A stretch of 64,000 nt of DNA from Halarcobacter ebronensis (GTDB lineage: Bacteria > Campylobacterota > Campylobacteria > Campylobacterales > Arcobacteraceae): assembly GCF_013201825.1 (NCBI RefSeq), contig NZ_CP053836.1:2170001-2234000 (forward strand), in the 5' to 3' direction. Under the pieces are notes generated by a model, which had not been told where the DNA came from, searched no databases, and was given only the letters and a program-made list of their open reading frames with translations. The position numbers and the translations under genes are program-made. Positions 10,150 through 18,557 of this stretch are shown here, piece by piece. Within the stretch, counting starts at the first letter, position 1. Each line of letters begins with the position of its first letter.

Positions 10150-13082
10150 GTTTTAATCTACTCTCAAATCCCCATTTGATATAATAAGTAAAAATCCATT
10201 TTGTGTAAAGTGTGGGTTTTAATCTACTCTCAAATCCCCATTTGATATAATGTCAGTTTGAGATAATACCTAGCAAAGTAAGTTTTAATCTACTCTCAAA
10301 TCCCCATTTGATATAATAAAATAGTCTTGTTGTGCTATTTCAGTATTGTTTTAATCTACTCTCAAATCCCCATTTGATATAATCTATTGCATCAGCTATG
10401 TTTTTATAGTCTGGTTTTAATCTACTCTCAAATCCCCATTTGATATAATAATTTAAAAAGCTGGTCGAATTTTATATTGTTTTAATCTACTCTCAAATCC
10501 CCATTTGATATAATAAATGGTAATGCTTTAGTTAAAAACAGTATGTTTTAATCTACTCTCAAATCCCCATTTGATATAATGGGAGTGCCTAATTTTCAAT
10601 TGATTTGGAGGTTTTAATCTACTCTCAAATCCCCATTTGATATAATTATTAGGCTTTACTTGGATACTAGAGTTATGTTTTAATCTACTCTCAAATCCCC
10701 ATTTGATATAATCTTATCGAGGGAGGAAAGAAGGAATTAAGCGTTTTAATCTACTCTCAAATCCCCATTTGATATAATGTTACTTCATCTTTTATACTAG
10801 GGCTCGAGTTTTAATCTACTCTCAAATCCCCATTTGATATAATAGTGGTTAGCAGAGACTAAAACTTGGTATGGTTTTAATCTACTCTCAAATCCCCATT
10901 TGATATAATAGCCTATGAAATAGATAACTGTTACAAGGGGTTTTAATCTACTCTCAAATCCCCATTTGATATAATTAGAAATGAGAGAGATTAAGTTTAG
11001 AGCGGTTTTAATCTACTCTCAAATCCCCATTTGATATAATTTTTATATCGGTGGAAGTCCTGAAACTATGTTTTAATCTACTCTCAAATCCCCATTTGAT
11101 ATAATTAAAATCTCAAACATGGCAAGACATAGCCGGTTTTAATCTACTCTCAAATCCCCATTTGATATAATAAATGCAATTTCATTTTCCGGTACACCTC
11201 TGTTTTAATCTACTCTCAAATCCCCATTTGATATAATGTTTTTGCCAGGAACGGTTAAGCAATTAACGTTTTAATCTACTCTCAAATCCCCATTTGATAT
11301 AATTTCATCACAAGCCATTAATCCTATCTCATCGTTTTAATCTACTCTCAAATCCCCATTTGATATAATAGTACTTATGTAAGTTATAATGCACAATGGT
11401 TTTAATCTACTCTCAAATCCCCATTTGATATAATGAGATGGCTAAACAACTTGCAAAAGCAAGTGTTTTAATCTACTCTCAAATCCCCATTTGATATAAT
11501 ACTAGTTCTTGAGGTCCAATTAATACCATGTTTTAATCTACTCTCAAATCCCCATTTGATATAATCTTTATGATGAAGCTAAAAAAATTTCTTCTGTTTT
11601 AATCTACTCTCAAATCCCCATTTGATATAATTTCAGGACTTACAGGTGAAGTTATTGCAGTGTTTTAATCTACTCTCAAATCCCCATTTGATATAATGAG
11701 ATTTAATCGCTAATGCAAAAAAGCTATGTTTTAATCTACTCTCAAATCCCCATTTGATATAATATTAAATCTATACCCTACTTATTTGATATTGTTTTAA
11801 TCTACTCTCAAATCCCCATTTGATATAATTGCAGATTGAAAATAAAGGATAAAATACCGGTTTTAATCTACTCTCAAATCCCCATTTGATATAATATTTC
11901 GATTATTTAGGAAGCATACAACATAGTTTTAATCTACTCTCAAATCCCCATTTGATATAATATCCATAATAATCTCCTTATATAAATAATGGTTTTAATC
12001 TACTCTCAAATCCCCATTTGATATAATTTAGTGGAGTAAGTAAAGAAACATATACTGGTTTTAATCTACTCTCAAATCCCCATTTGATATAATATTATAA
12101 TGGTTGGATAGGGGTGTTGTGTGGTTTTAATCTACTCTCAAATCCCCATTTGATATAATGTTTTGCTGCTTCTTGTTCTGGGGTCAATGGTTTTAATCTA
12201 CTCTCAAATCCCCATTTGATATAATAGAATGGAAAAGCTAATAAATAAAGGAGAGGTTTTAATCTACTCTCAAATCCCCATTTGATATAATGAGTTTTAC
12301 TTCCATCTGTAAAAATTGATAGTTTTAATCTACTCTCAAATCCCCATTTGATATAATTTATGGACACGCTAAGAAGATAGCATATAAGTTTTAATCTACT
12401 CTCAAATCCCCATTTGATATAATGTGCAAGACTTACATATTTAACTAAAAACTGTTTTAATCTACTCTCAAATCCCCATTTGATATAATTTTAACTGCAG
12501 GAGTAGATACTCAACCAGGTTTTAATCTACTCTCAAATCCCCATTTGATATAATATGTTGTCTGTGCATAAAGTCCACCACCCAGTTTTAATCTACTCTC
12601 AAATCCCCATTTGATATAATTTTTCATCTGCATTAAAAGATACTATTGTTGTTTTAATCTACTCTCAAATCCCCATTTGATATAATTTTGTCTCAAACAA
12701 TTAATCAAAGAACTAAGTTTTAATCTACTCTCAAATCCCCATTTGATATAATATTATATAAAAGGAGTAATTCAATGTTACAGTTTTAATCTACTCTCAA
12801 ATCCCCATTTGATATAATATCCTCTCCAAAAAGTGAGATAGAAGCTATGTTTTAATCTACTCTCAAATCCCCATTTGATATAATTTTGCTATCATCCACT
12901 TATTACGCCTTACAGTTTTAATCTACTCTCAAATCCCCATTTGATATAATACTTATACAGAAATAGGGTATAAAATGTTGGTTTTAATCTACTCTCAAAT
13001 CCCCATTTGATATAATGCTTTTGAGAGTAGATCAACTATTGAGGCAGTTTTAATCTACTCTCAAATCCCCATTTGATATAAT
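10150..13082 (+). CRISPR. Type II-C CRISPR array, 45 repeats and 44 spacers
   Basis: The 36-bp repeat begins GTTTTAATCTACTCTC and ends CCATTTGATATAAT. I located 45 starts, the first at 10150 and the last at 13047; all copies read the same. Spacing is 66 bp (37 spacers of 30 bp) or 65 bp (7 spacers of 29 bp). The GTTTTA start gives the crRNA sense as the plus strand, opposite to the cas genes. Each repeat ends in TGATATAAT, an exact extended -10, so each spacer can be transcribed from its own promoter as in Neisseria and Campylobacter II-C systems. The anti-repeat at 14407-14440 matches both ends of the repeat. The spacer targets cannot be told without a search. The 142 bp before the first repeat is very AT-rich and holds no gene. 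Confidence 0.99.
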
Positions 13083-13097
13083 AGAGTAGCTTAAAAC
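13083..13097. repeat. Inverted partial CRISPR repeat after the last repeat
   Basis: AGAGTAGCTTAAAAC is the reverse complement of the first 15 bases of the repeat with one mismatch. It directly follows the last repeat, so a transcript could fold the last repeat's first 15 bases back onto it. The last spacer (13017-13046) also carries TTTGAGAGTAGAT, the reverse complement of repeat positions 8-20. Confidence 0.7.
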
Positions 13098-13130
13098 CAT
13101 TTATTTTAGGCTTTTATGGCATTTTTATTA

Positions 13131-13481
13131 CTAAAAAACAAGCACTGCTTGTGTTTGTTTTAGTAATTTTTTTTCTGGTTTTTCTCGATAATTCTCAATT
13201 ACTAGCATATTTTTATATTGTGCTTCTGTAATTTTTACTACTCTTATAGAACCACCAACTGGTGCTGCCAGTTCTATTTTTTTCTCATATTTTTGTGCTA
13301 TAACTAAACTTCTACAAAATCTTATATAAATAGAATACTGGAACATAATAAATCCCATTTCCAAAAGTTTTTTACGAAATTTTGTATATTTTTTTATATC
13401 TTTTTTTGTATTTGTGGGCATATCAAACATTGTAAATAAAACCATTTTTCTGTACCTGCTTATTTCTTCTATATTAGTCAT
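13131..13481 (-). CDS. cas2: CRISPR-associated endoribonuclease Cas2, type II
   Basis: 116 residues, somewhat longer than many Cas2 proteins but usual for type II loci. The N-terminal strand VLFTMFDMPTNTKKD carries the conserved Asp of the ferredoxin-like fold (FDMP), followed by the helix YTKFRKKLLEMGFIMFQYSIYIR. Cas2 dimers bridge two Cas1 dimers during spacer integration. The start overlaps the cas1 stop by 4 bp, so translation is probably coupled. The C-terminus is 49 bp from the last CRISPR repeat. No csn2 or cas4 is present, which fits subtype II-C. Confidence 0.97.
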   Translation of the reverse strand: MTNIEEISRYRKMVLFTMFDMPTNTKKDIKKYTKFRKKLLEMGFIMFQYSIYIRFCRSLVIAQKYEKKIELAAPVGGSIRVVKITEAQYKNMLVIENYREKPEKKLLKQTQAVLVF

Positions 13482-14350
13482 AATTCAAAAAGAGTTAACT
13501 CTTCACATTTTAATAAACAAATTGACTGATAATTTGCTACAATAGCTTTCATACAATTAGAAACTGTTACATTTTTACTATCATAAATAACTGTTTTATC
13601 CAAAAGCTTCAATAAATCAATTTTGATTTTACTATTTAATTCCATCTCTTTTTTTATATTTCTTACCACATAATCATCTACAATAGGGCGAAAAGGCTCT
13701 ATCAAATCATCTGCAAGATTAAAAGCATTAAGCTCACTGCTGTGATGTATACCAAAAGCTGGATTTAAACCATAAGCTACAAGATACCTACAAATGGAAC
13801 TTCTAAAAATGGCATAACCAAAATTTAAAATGGCATTATTTATATTTTCAGGATCATTTCTTGAAAACTCTTTTCCAAAGAGTTCTTTAAAATAGTATGC
13901 AGCAGCTGTAGCTTCTATATTTTCTTTATCATTTGATGTTATTCGAGAAATTAAAGAATCCAAATAATCACTGTTTTTATGAAGTTTTTTCAAAACTTTA
14001 GATTGATTATTCACTTTATGTATAATTATATTTTTCCAAATCTGATTTAACTTTGGTTTAGATACCTCTATTTGAGCTTTTTGTATTTTGGTTGTACGAC
14101 TGTTTTTATTGATACCTTGTAGAATAGAACTTGGCATAAACTTCTCATCACAAAAGATTACATTGATATCAGCTTTAGAAAGTTGGGACAGAAGAGCAGA
14201 GGTTATAGTGCTTTGTTGATTTTCTATGATTATGGTATCAATATCATCAAAGCAAACAGTCGTTTCATAGTCATCAATTTTTACGGATATAAGATTGTGT
14301 TTGTAACTTAGATATGATTTGTTTTTGATATATAATTTTTGAAGAGACAT
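13478..14350 (-). CDS. cas1: CRISPR-associated endonuclease Cas1, type II
   Basis: 290 residues, normal length. The N-terminal beta domain is about 1-75 and the catalytic helical domain follows. The metal ligands of the family fit the Glu in IEATAAAYYFKELFG, the His in GIHHSSELNAFNLADDL and the Asp in NLADDLIEPFRP. It is the integrase that inserts new spacers, together with Cas2. The ATG at 14350 is preceded by AAAGG at the right distance, but that ribosome-binding site lies inside a 14-bp hairpin whose last base is the A of the ATG. Expression of cas1 and cas2 may therefore be damped or tied to tracrRNA transcription. Confidence 0.97.
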   Translation of the reverse strand: MSLQKLYIKNKSYLSYKHNLISVKIDDYETTVCFDDIDTIIIENQQSTITSALLSQLSKADINVIFCDEKFMPSSILQGINKNSRTTKIQKAQIEVSKPKLNQIWKNIIIHKVNNQSKVLKKLHKNSDYLDSLISRITSNDKENIEATAAAYYFKELFGKEFSRNDPENINNAILNFGYAIFRSSICRYLVAYGLNPAFGIHHSSELNAFNLADDLIEPFRPIVDDYVVRNIKKEMELNSKIKIDLLKLLDKTVIYDSKNVTVSNCMKAIVANYQSICLLKCEELTLFEL

Positions 14351-14381
14351 TTTATAAACCTTTAAAAAAAGGTTTATAAAA
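14350..14381 (-). terminator. Hairpin at the tracrRNA 3' end that covers the cas1 ribosome-binding site
   Basis: Read on the minus strand, TTTTATAAACCTTT and AAAGGTTTATAAAA form a perfect 14-bp stem with a TTTT loop. The 3' arm holds AAAGG (the cas1 ribosome-binding site) and ends on the A of the cas1 ATG. There is no U-run after the stem, so it may be a weak terminator, a translational block, or both. Confidence 0.6.
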
Positions 14382-14440
14382 TTTTTGCGGGACTAAATCG
14401 TCCCTTGTTTTAATCAGACTATCAAATCCCCATTTGATAT
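14382..14440 (-). ncRNA. tracrRNA of the type II-C system
   Basis: The anti-repeat at 14407-14440 is complementary to the CRISPR repeat over 9 bp at the crRNA 5' side and 18 bp at the 3' side, split by an unpaired bulge of 6-7 nt, as in crRNA:tracrRNA duplexes. Downstream on the minus strand is GGGAC-GATTTA-GTCCC, a nexus-like hairpin, then an A/T tract and the hairpin at 14350-14381. The promoter must lie in the last codons of cas9 or just after; TATTAT at the cas9 stop is a possible -10. Orientation is the same as cas9 and cas1. The exact ends are not known; the 3' hairpin may belong to the RNA. Confidence 0.85.
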
Positions 14441-14457
14441 GGAAAAATTTTATAATA

Positions 14458-17400
14458 TTATTTCTTAAACTCTTCATAGGAAATATCTCCTTGATAATTT
14501 ATAAACACTTTTTTTGCAATTGTATCTTTATTTAAAGTTATTTGAAATTCATTTTTTGTATTAATTGATTTTAAAACCAATTTATTATTACCAGCTGATA
14601 TTTTTCCACCTCCATTAAATACATAATATTTTTTTGTATTATCTTTAAGGTTTTCTATTTCTAACAAATCTCCTTTAGAAATAGTGATTTTATCTTCATA
14701 ATTTTTTATTAAAGAAATCTTTGTTTCATATATTTTAGGTTCTATATTATTTTTAATAGATGAAAAATAGTTCAATCCTATTACTTGACCTTTTACAGTA
14801 TTATATAGATCCACGTTTAAAGTTGTATCATTGAGTTTTGCTACAAAAGGAGTTTGAGTTGATTTTAACTCATCATAAATATCTTTTGTAAGCCTTTTAA
14901 CTCTGGAAGTTTGAGTTTTATCTGTAATAATTATACTGTCAACTTTTGAAGCCTCTTTTGTTTTGATTTTAATATTTCTAATGATTTGTTTTTGTCCTTT
15001 GTTCGTTAGGAAAAAACAAGGTTGATTTTGTATATCTATTTGAATTTGTTTTTCATCGGTTAAAAGTTTCATTTTTTCTTTAATATCAATAGTTTCAGGA
15101 GTTTCAATATAATCTTTTTTATTGGGTAAATTGCCTTTTAACTCTTTTATTTGTTCTTCTAAATCTTTGATTTTTGTTCTAGTTTGAAGCAATATCTCTT
15201 TATAGTTTTCTATTGCATTTTTTATATTATTTTGTTTTGGTAAATCTAAAGATTTTATTAAATCTTCTACTCTTTTTTTCACTTCACTATCATTTACATC
15301 TTTTCCATTTTGGTCAAAAAGTAGATTTTTATCTATATTTTTTTTATCAATTTGGCAAAATATTTCTTTCTCTTCATCCCAATAAAGCTTAATATTCCCA
15401 TCTTTAAATCCCACGATATTATCTCTTTTTTTCATTATAGGGCAAATGTATAACTCATCATTTTCATATTTTGTAACTTTTTCTTTTACAAAATCAACCA
15501 AAGAGATACCCTCTTTAGTTTTAGGAAATCTTGCACTTAGATTTTCTAAAATAGCTTTTGTTTTAAAGCCGTTTTCATTTTGTTTAAAAAAGTCATTTAA
15601 TGCTTTTTTTGCTGAAGAGTTTAAAAGTGAAATAACAATAGCATCTATAGTATGATGATAGTTTGTAGTTCTGTCTTTTTTATCATTTTCATTTTTAGGT
15701 TGAACTTTATTTATTCCCCAAAGTCGTTTGAGTTCACTTATGGCTTTCCCTGTTACTCTTATTAATTTATCGTTTGTTTCACCTTTTCCATGCTCATTTT
15801 GCTTTGGATAGAGATAATGCTCTAAATAGTTTGCTATGATTTTTGTAGCACTTCTTGTGTCATTTAAAAATCTATCTTCAAGCTTCTCATTGTTCCAAAT
15901 ATTGTTTATATTATCTTCATTTGTTAACCAATTGATTTTACTCTTATTTAATAAATTTTCATTTACTCTATGCTGAAAATCTTCCCAAGCATTTTTTGAT
16001 TTTAGATAAGTTATTGGGTGTGTATCACTTTTATTTTGATTGTATTTTTTAAAAACCAAGATTTTATTTTTATATGAATTTATCCAAATCTTGCTTCGTG
16101 GAATAAAATGTTCAACTTCACTTACGGTTTCATCTAAAGCCTCTTCCAAAGTCATTGGATCTCCACTATAAAGACATCTTGCTTTTTGTTCAGTAAATAG
16201 TCTTGCTCGTTCAATATTTTTATTTGTAACTTCATATTTATTGGCTTCTAGTAATTTTTCAGCCTCTTTTATCTCTTTTCTACTATTTGCTTGAGATTCT
16301 TTTATATTATCTTCTTCTGTTTTTGAGTTTAATTCCCTTGCTGTTTCTATAATAATTTGGTCAATTTTTCCATATTTTTTTATCAAATCATTTATAAGTC
16401 TTCTAAGAATTGAGATAACTCTTTTTACATTTGGAGAAACTAGAGGTTGATAAAACAGATGTTCTACTTTAAAATTTTTTATATTTTTTTCAAGCCATTT
16501 TATATCATCTTTTGAGGGATTTAATGGAGGAAGATAATCATAAGGTGTTATATCCAAATATTTTCTAAAATATCCAAGTTGGGTTAAACTGTCTTGATAG
16601 GTTTTCCCATCTCTTAATTTTTGTAAAATTTCATCTATAAAAAGAAGTGAAAATGATGAATAAGCTTCTTTAGTCCCTTTATCAACTTTTGATAATCTGT
16701 CAATGGTTTCATCACTTAAAATATTTTGAATATCAACTTTTTTTATCTCTTTTACTATTTGGTCTTTATTTACAAAATAATGGATTTTTTCTAAAATTTT
16801 TGTATATAAATCTCTGTGTTTTTCAAAGATATCTATGTTTGCAGTTTTAAATATTTCTAAAAGTTGAGTATGCAGTTTTATATCTAAGATAGTGTCATCT
16901 TGTTTATCTGTTGTTTTTATTTTTATATTTTTAAGTCCTGCTTTATCAAATACATTTTTTGTATTAATTGTTTGTGTCGGTGGTTTTTTTAGCCAAAGTT
17001 CTATTGTATTTTCTATCTCTTCTTTTGACGGTGTAAATATTTCTCCTGTTTTATCATTAAAAATCAGTTCTTTTGAGTTTTCAATTCTTTGTCTAAGTGT
17101 AAATTCTATACTTGAAATATGTGATTTAGCAACTCTTTTTTGTGGATTTTGATGATAAATATTATAAAAACTACAATATCCCACCATATCTTCCATGCTT
17201 TTTAAAGGTCTTTGTTCAAATTGTCCTAAAGAGTTTTCATTTACTCCATATAAAAGCTTGTTTTTAAAAGTTTCATATTTTTCACTGTTTTCAAAAAGCT
17301 CAATATTGTTTTTTTGGCTATGTAATAACTTTTCTAACTCTTCTTCCCAAAATTCTCTACCTATTGAGTTGGTATAATCATCTTTTTTATTTCTAATTGC

Positions 17401-17952
17401 TACATTTATAAATCCATCTTTTTCAAGTTCTGTTTTTTTGTTTAGTAAAACTAAAGATGGTATAGTTAATTTGTTTTCTAAATAAATTGTTTTATTTTTT
17501 TTAATTGGTTCTGTTATAGCACCATCATCTTTTGATTCTTCTGTTTTAAATTGATTTGAATAACCTCTTCTTGAAATAATTGTATAAAGAGCAAAGGTAA
17601 ACTCATCTTTTGAAAGACTTTTGCCATTTACTGCTACTTCTCTTAATATATATGGATTTTGTTTTTGTGATAGTTTATTGAAGTATTTTATTGGTTGAGA
17701 AACAATTAATTTATCAGCAAAATTAAAATCACAAAGAAGTTTTCTAACTATTTGTTTTCTTCTACTATTTCTTTCATTTCTTCTTCGACCACTTCTGAAT
17801 TTTCTTCTATCTTCTGCTTTAATATATTCACTAAAAATAATACTATTTGAAGTTAACTCATTAAAAACTGTTTGTTCATTTTTTATTTCTATTTCATTTA
17901 AGGAAAAACCTATACTATTTGTACCAATATCTAAACCTAAAACTTTTTTCAT
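14458..17952 (-). CDS. cas9: Cas9 RNA-guided DNA endonuclease, subtype II-C
   Basis: 1164 residues, within the compact II-C range. RuvC-I: VLGLDIGTNSIGFS with D8. Arg-rich bridge helix: RRKFRSGRRRNERNSRRKQI near 55-75. RuvC-II: IIIETARELNS with E536. HNH: EVEHFIPRSKIWINSYKNK with H615, then YNQNKSD. RuvC-III: YHHTIDAIVIS with H767 and D770. PAM-interacting region is the last 250-300 residues. It cuts DNA matching the crRNA spacer with both nuclease domains. The residue before the HNH histidine is Glu614 where most Cas9 proteins have Asp, a conservative change of a metal ligand. The start is fixed by MKKVLGLDIG. Gene order cas9-tracrRNA-cas1-cas2-array gives II-C. The PAM cannot be deduced from sequence alone. 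Confidence 0.98.
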   Translation of the reverse strand: MKKVLGLDIGTNSIGFSLNEIEIKNEQTVFNELTSNSIIFSEYIKAEDRRKFRSGRRRNERNSRRKQIVRKLLCDFNFADKLIVSQPIKYFNKLSQKQNPYILREVAVNGKSLSKDEFTFALYTIISRRGYSNQFKTEESKDDGAITEPIKKNKTIYLENKLTIPSLVLLNKKTELEKDGFINVAIRNKKDDYTNSIGREFWEEELEKLLHSQKNNIELFENSEKYETFKNKLLYGVNENSLGQFEQRPLKSMEDMVGYCSFYNIYHQNPQKRVAKSHISSIEFTLRQRIENSKELIFNDKTGEIFTPSKEEIENTIELWLKKPPTQTINTKNVFDKAGLKNIKIKTTDKQDDTILDIKLHTQLLEIFKTANIDIFEKHRDLYTKILEKIHYFVNKDQIVKEIKKVDIQNILSDETIDRLSKVDKGTKEAYSSFSLLFIDEILQKLRDGKTYQDSLTQLGYFRKYLDITPYDYLPPLNPSKDDIKWLEKNIKNFKVEHLFYQPLVSPNVKRVISILRRLINDLIKKYGKIDQIIIETARELNSKTEEDNIKESQANSRKEIKEAEKLLEANKYEVTNKNIERARLFTEQKARCLYSGDPMTLEEALDETVSEVEHFIPRSKIWINSYKNKILVFKKYNQNKSDTHPITYLKSKNAWEDFQHRVNENLLNKSKINWLTNEDNINNIWNNEKLEDRFLNDTRSATKIIANYLEHYLYPKQNEHGKGETNDKLIRVTGKAISELKRLWGINKVQPKNENDKKDRTTNYHHTIDAIVISLLNSSAKKALNDFFKQNENGFKTKAILENLSARFPKTKEGISLVDFVKEKVTKYENDELYICPIMKKRDNIVGFKDGNIKLYWDEEKEIFCQIDKKNIDKNLLFDQNGKDVNDSEVKKRVEDLIKSLDLPKQNNIKNAIENYKEILLQTRTKIKDLEEQIKELKGNLPNKKDYIETPETIDIKEKMKLLTDEKQIQIDIQNQPCFFLTNKGQKQIIRNIKIKTKEASKVDSIIITDKTQTSRVKRLTKDIYDELKSTQTPFVAKLNDTTLNVDLYNTVKGQVIGLNYFSSIKNNIEPKIYETKISLIKNYEDKITISKGDLLEIENLKDNTKKYYVFNGGGKISAGNNKLVLKSINTKNEFQITLNKDTIAKKVFINYQGDISYEEFKK

Positions 17953-17965
17953 TTTAAACCTTATA

Positions 17966-18031
17966 ATTAGTTATTTATTATATTATCTTTTTATTTCTTT
18001 ATAAATGAAAATTATTAGTTATTTATTATAT
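17966..18031 (-). repeat. 18-bp direct repeat upstream of cas9 (possible tandem promoters)
   Basis: ATTAGTTATTTATTATAT occurs at 17966-17983 and again at 18014-18031, 48 bp apart. Read toward cas9 each copy contains TATAAT. They may be duplicated -10 elements or operator sites of the cas operon. Confidence 0.45.
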
Positions 18032-18051
18032 TTAGATGTGGAGGATAGAAT

Positions 18052-18100
18052 AAAAAAAGCCCTATGAAAAAAAATAAAATTCTCTTTCATAGGGCTTTTA
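18052..18100 (-). terminator. Bidirectional terminator between cas9 and the tRNA cluster
   Basis: AGCCCTATGAAA and TTTCATAGGGCT form a perfect 12-bp stem with A-tract and T-tract on either side. On the minus strand it ends the tRNA transcript with GGGCTTTTTTT. Confidence 0.8.
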
Positions 18101-18103
18101 AAA

Positions 18104-18180
18104 TGGAGCGGGAGACGAGACTCGAACTCGCGACAATCTGCTTGGAAGGCAGAAGCTCTAGCCAACTGAGCTACTCCCGC
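18104..18180 (-). tRNA. tRNA-Gly (TCC)
   Basis: 77 nt with encoded CCA. Acceptor GCGGGAG pairs with CTCCCGC, the anticodon stem is TCTGC/GCAGA and the loop CTTCCAA has anticodon TCC. All stems pair. Last of three tRNAs in a minus-strand cluster. Confidence 0.97.
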
Positions 18181-18224
18181 ATATATAAAATTTGAGGTAA
18201 ACTCAAATTCTAAAAAACCTAAAA

Positions 18225-18301
18225 TGGTGGGTCATGAAGGACTCGAACCTTCGACCACTCGGTTATGAGCCGAGTGCTCTAACCAGCTGAGCTAATGACC
18301 C
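18225..18301 (-). tRNA. tRNA-Met (CAT), elongator type
   Basis: 77 nt with encoded CCA. Acceptor GGGTCAT/ATGACCC, anticodon stem CTCGG/CCGAG and loop CTCATAA give anticodon CAT. The paired first base excludes a bacterial initiator. A lysidine-modified tRNA-Ile2 cannot be fully excluded. Confidence 0.92.
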
Positions 18302-18323
18302 ACACAACTAATCCGATGATTAG

Positions 18324-18414
18324 TGGCGGACAAGGAGGGATTCGAACCCTCGGTACCGTTGCCAGTACGCATCCTTAGCAGGGATGTGGTTTCAGCCAAC
18401 TCACCCACTTGTCC
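18324..18414 (-). tRNA. tRNA-Ser (GCT)
   Basis: 91 nt with encoded CCA and the long variable arm of class II tRNAs (GTACTGGCAACGGTAC). Anticodon stem CATCC/GGATG with loop CTGCTAA gives anticodon GCT. Confidence 0.97.
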
Positions 18415-18557
18415 TTCTTTTAGGGATGTAATTTTACTTTTATTGTTCTTAAATATATCTTAACTTTAGCCTAGATTTTTTATTTTTTTCACAAATACAA
18501 ATCATAATTATATTTTTAAGTTTCAAGGGTATATAATTCATATAGGAAGGATACTTT

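Noticed and set aside
12095-12367. 90-residue open frame with repeated YIKWGFESRLKP units
   Set aside because: It is the reverse-strand translation of CRISPR repeats and spacers, not a gene.
14401-14440. Solitary decayed CRISPR repeat upstream of cas1
   Set aside because: The conserved two-block complementarity with a central bulge, the following nexus-like hairpin and the place between cas9 and cas1 make it the tracrRNA anti-repeat.
10008-18050. Prophage or integrated element carrying the CRISPR locus
   Set aside because: No integrase, att-like repeats, phage genes or transposase; the tRNAs next to it are complete and show no flanking duplication.
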